Assembly (NCBI RefSeq): GCF_000485595.1
Contig: NW_014578037.1
Location: forward strand, 1 to 30,264
From: Priapulus caudatus
Lineage: Eukaryota; Priapulida; Priapulimorpha; Priapulimorphida; Priapulidae
DNA: 30,264 bases
Direction: 5' to 3'
Of the stretch, positions 29,928-30,264 are shown in pieces (positions within the stretch are counted from its first letter, which is position 1; each line of letters opens with the position of its first letter). Both the position numbers and the translations under genes were made by a program. A model generated the notes under the pieces. It did no database searches. It was not told where the DNA came from and saw only the letters and a list, made by a program, of their open reading frames with translations.

Positions 29928-30264
29928 CCAAGATGTGTAAGTATACGAAGTTTGGTCATGGTGCACAGCCTAGGGCAATTAGGGGGGCCGAGTTATCAGA
30001 GGGCAGAAGGAAATTATGATAAGGTAAGCGTCAAGGTCAATGTCAAAATAAACGATTGGGCGTGGAACCTGGTTTCGGTTACGCGGGAACAGGTCCCAAA
30101 ATCTCGCGACCAAGATGTGTAAGTATAATATACCAAAGTTTTGGTCGCGAGGCTATGGTCAATTAGGGGCGCGAGTTATTAGAGGCGGAGAGGGAAATAT
30201 GAATCAAGGTCAAAGGTAACAGGTCAAATAAAGGTTTGTAGTGACCTGGTTTGGTAGCGTACAT
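29928..30264 (+). repeat. Diverged tandem duplication, period about 182 bp, cut by the window end
   Basis: CCAAGATGTGTAAGTATA occurs at 29928 and again at 30110. Both are followed in order by AAGTTTGGTC/AAGTTTTGGTC, a CAATTAGGGG block, GAGTTAT-AGAGG, a GTCAAGGTCAA-like segment and ACCTGGTTT. The second unit runs to the window edge, so a longer array may continue outside. Confidence 0.8.

Noticed and set aside
1-30264. A hidden novel multi-gene system such as a defence island or biosynthetic cluster
   Set aside because: The only supported gene is the exchanger. The remaining DNA is repeats and non-coding sequence without clustered conserved frames on either strand.

Overview
The window looks like animal (metazoan) nuclear DNA. 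It is AT-rich and has no long intact reading frames. It has GT-AG introns of about 0.3-1.1 kb, many microsatellites and minisatellites, MITE-like foldback elements and a decayed non-LTR retrotransposon. The sequence suggests an invertebrate, but I cannot place it in a phylum.

One gene is well supported. It lies on the minus strand and encodes a K+-dependent Na+/Ca2+ exchanger of the SLC24 (NCKX) family, closest by its motifs to the SLC24A3/SLC24A4 type. I assembled 17 coding exons between 25864 (5') and 13486 (stop). All exon phases join without a gap, giving 2040 nt, or 679 residues plus a stop. Both alpha repeats are present with their cation-binding acidic residues, separated by a loop of about 220 residues between membrane segments. 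One intron (after the alpha-1 exon) has a GC donor. The true N-terminus is uncertain: translation may start at ATG 25864 behind a 5'UTR exon, or an upstream coding exon may join at an inner acceptor.

Layout: 1-2279 has no recognisable gene and includes a very GC-rich block (about 395-880). 2280-3854 is a decayed LINE with a poly-A tail. 3855-12625 has no gene; it holds one copy of a dispersed repeat (5035-5480), a polypyrimidine minisatellite and a TGATAC-type repeat (10.1-10.5 kb). 12626-12818 is a hAT-like MITE with a perfect 8-bp target duplication. 12.9-13.5 kb is the probable 3'UTR. 13486-25864 is the exchanger gene, whose introns carry a second copy of the MITE, two large foldback elements, several small hairpins and four tandem-repeat tracts, some directly against splice sites. 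25.9-26.7 kb holds a candidate first exon with a CT/GA microsatellite and a weak TATA-like site. 26.7-30.26 kb has no gene; it holds a second copy of the dispersed repeat, a GA microsatellite, an AT-rich minisatellite and a 182-bp-period duplication at the edge.

I found no bacterial-type operon, CRISPR array or defence system. The notable features are the GC-AG intron, the tandem arrays and transposons placed against splice sites, and two MITE-like foldback families.
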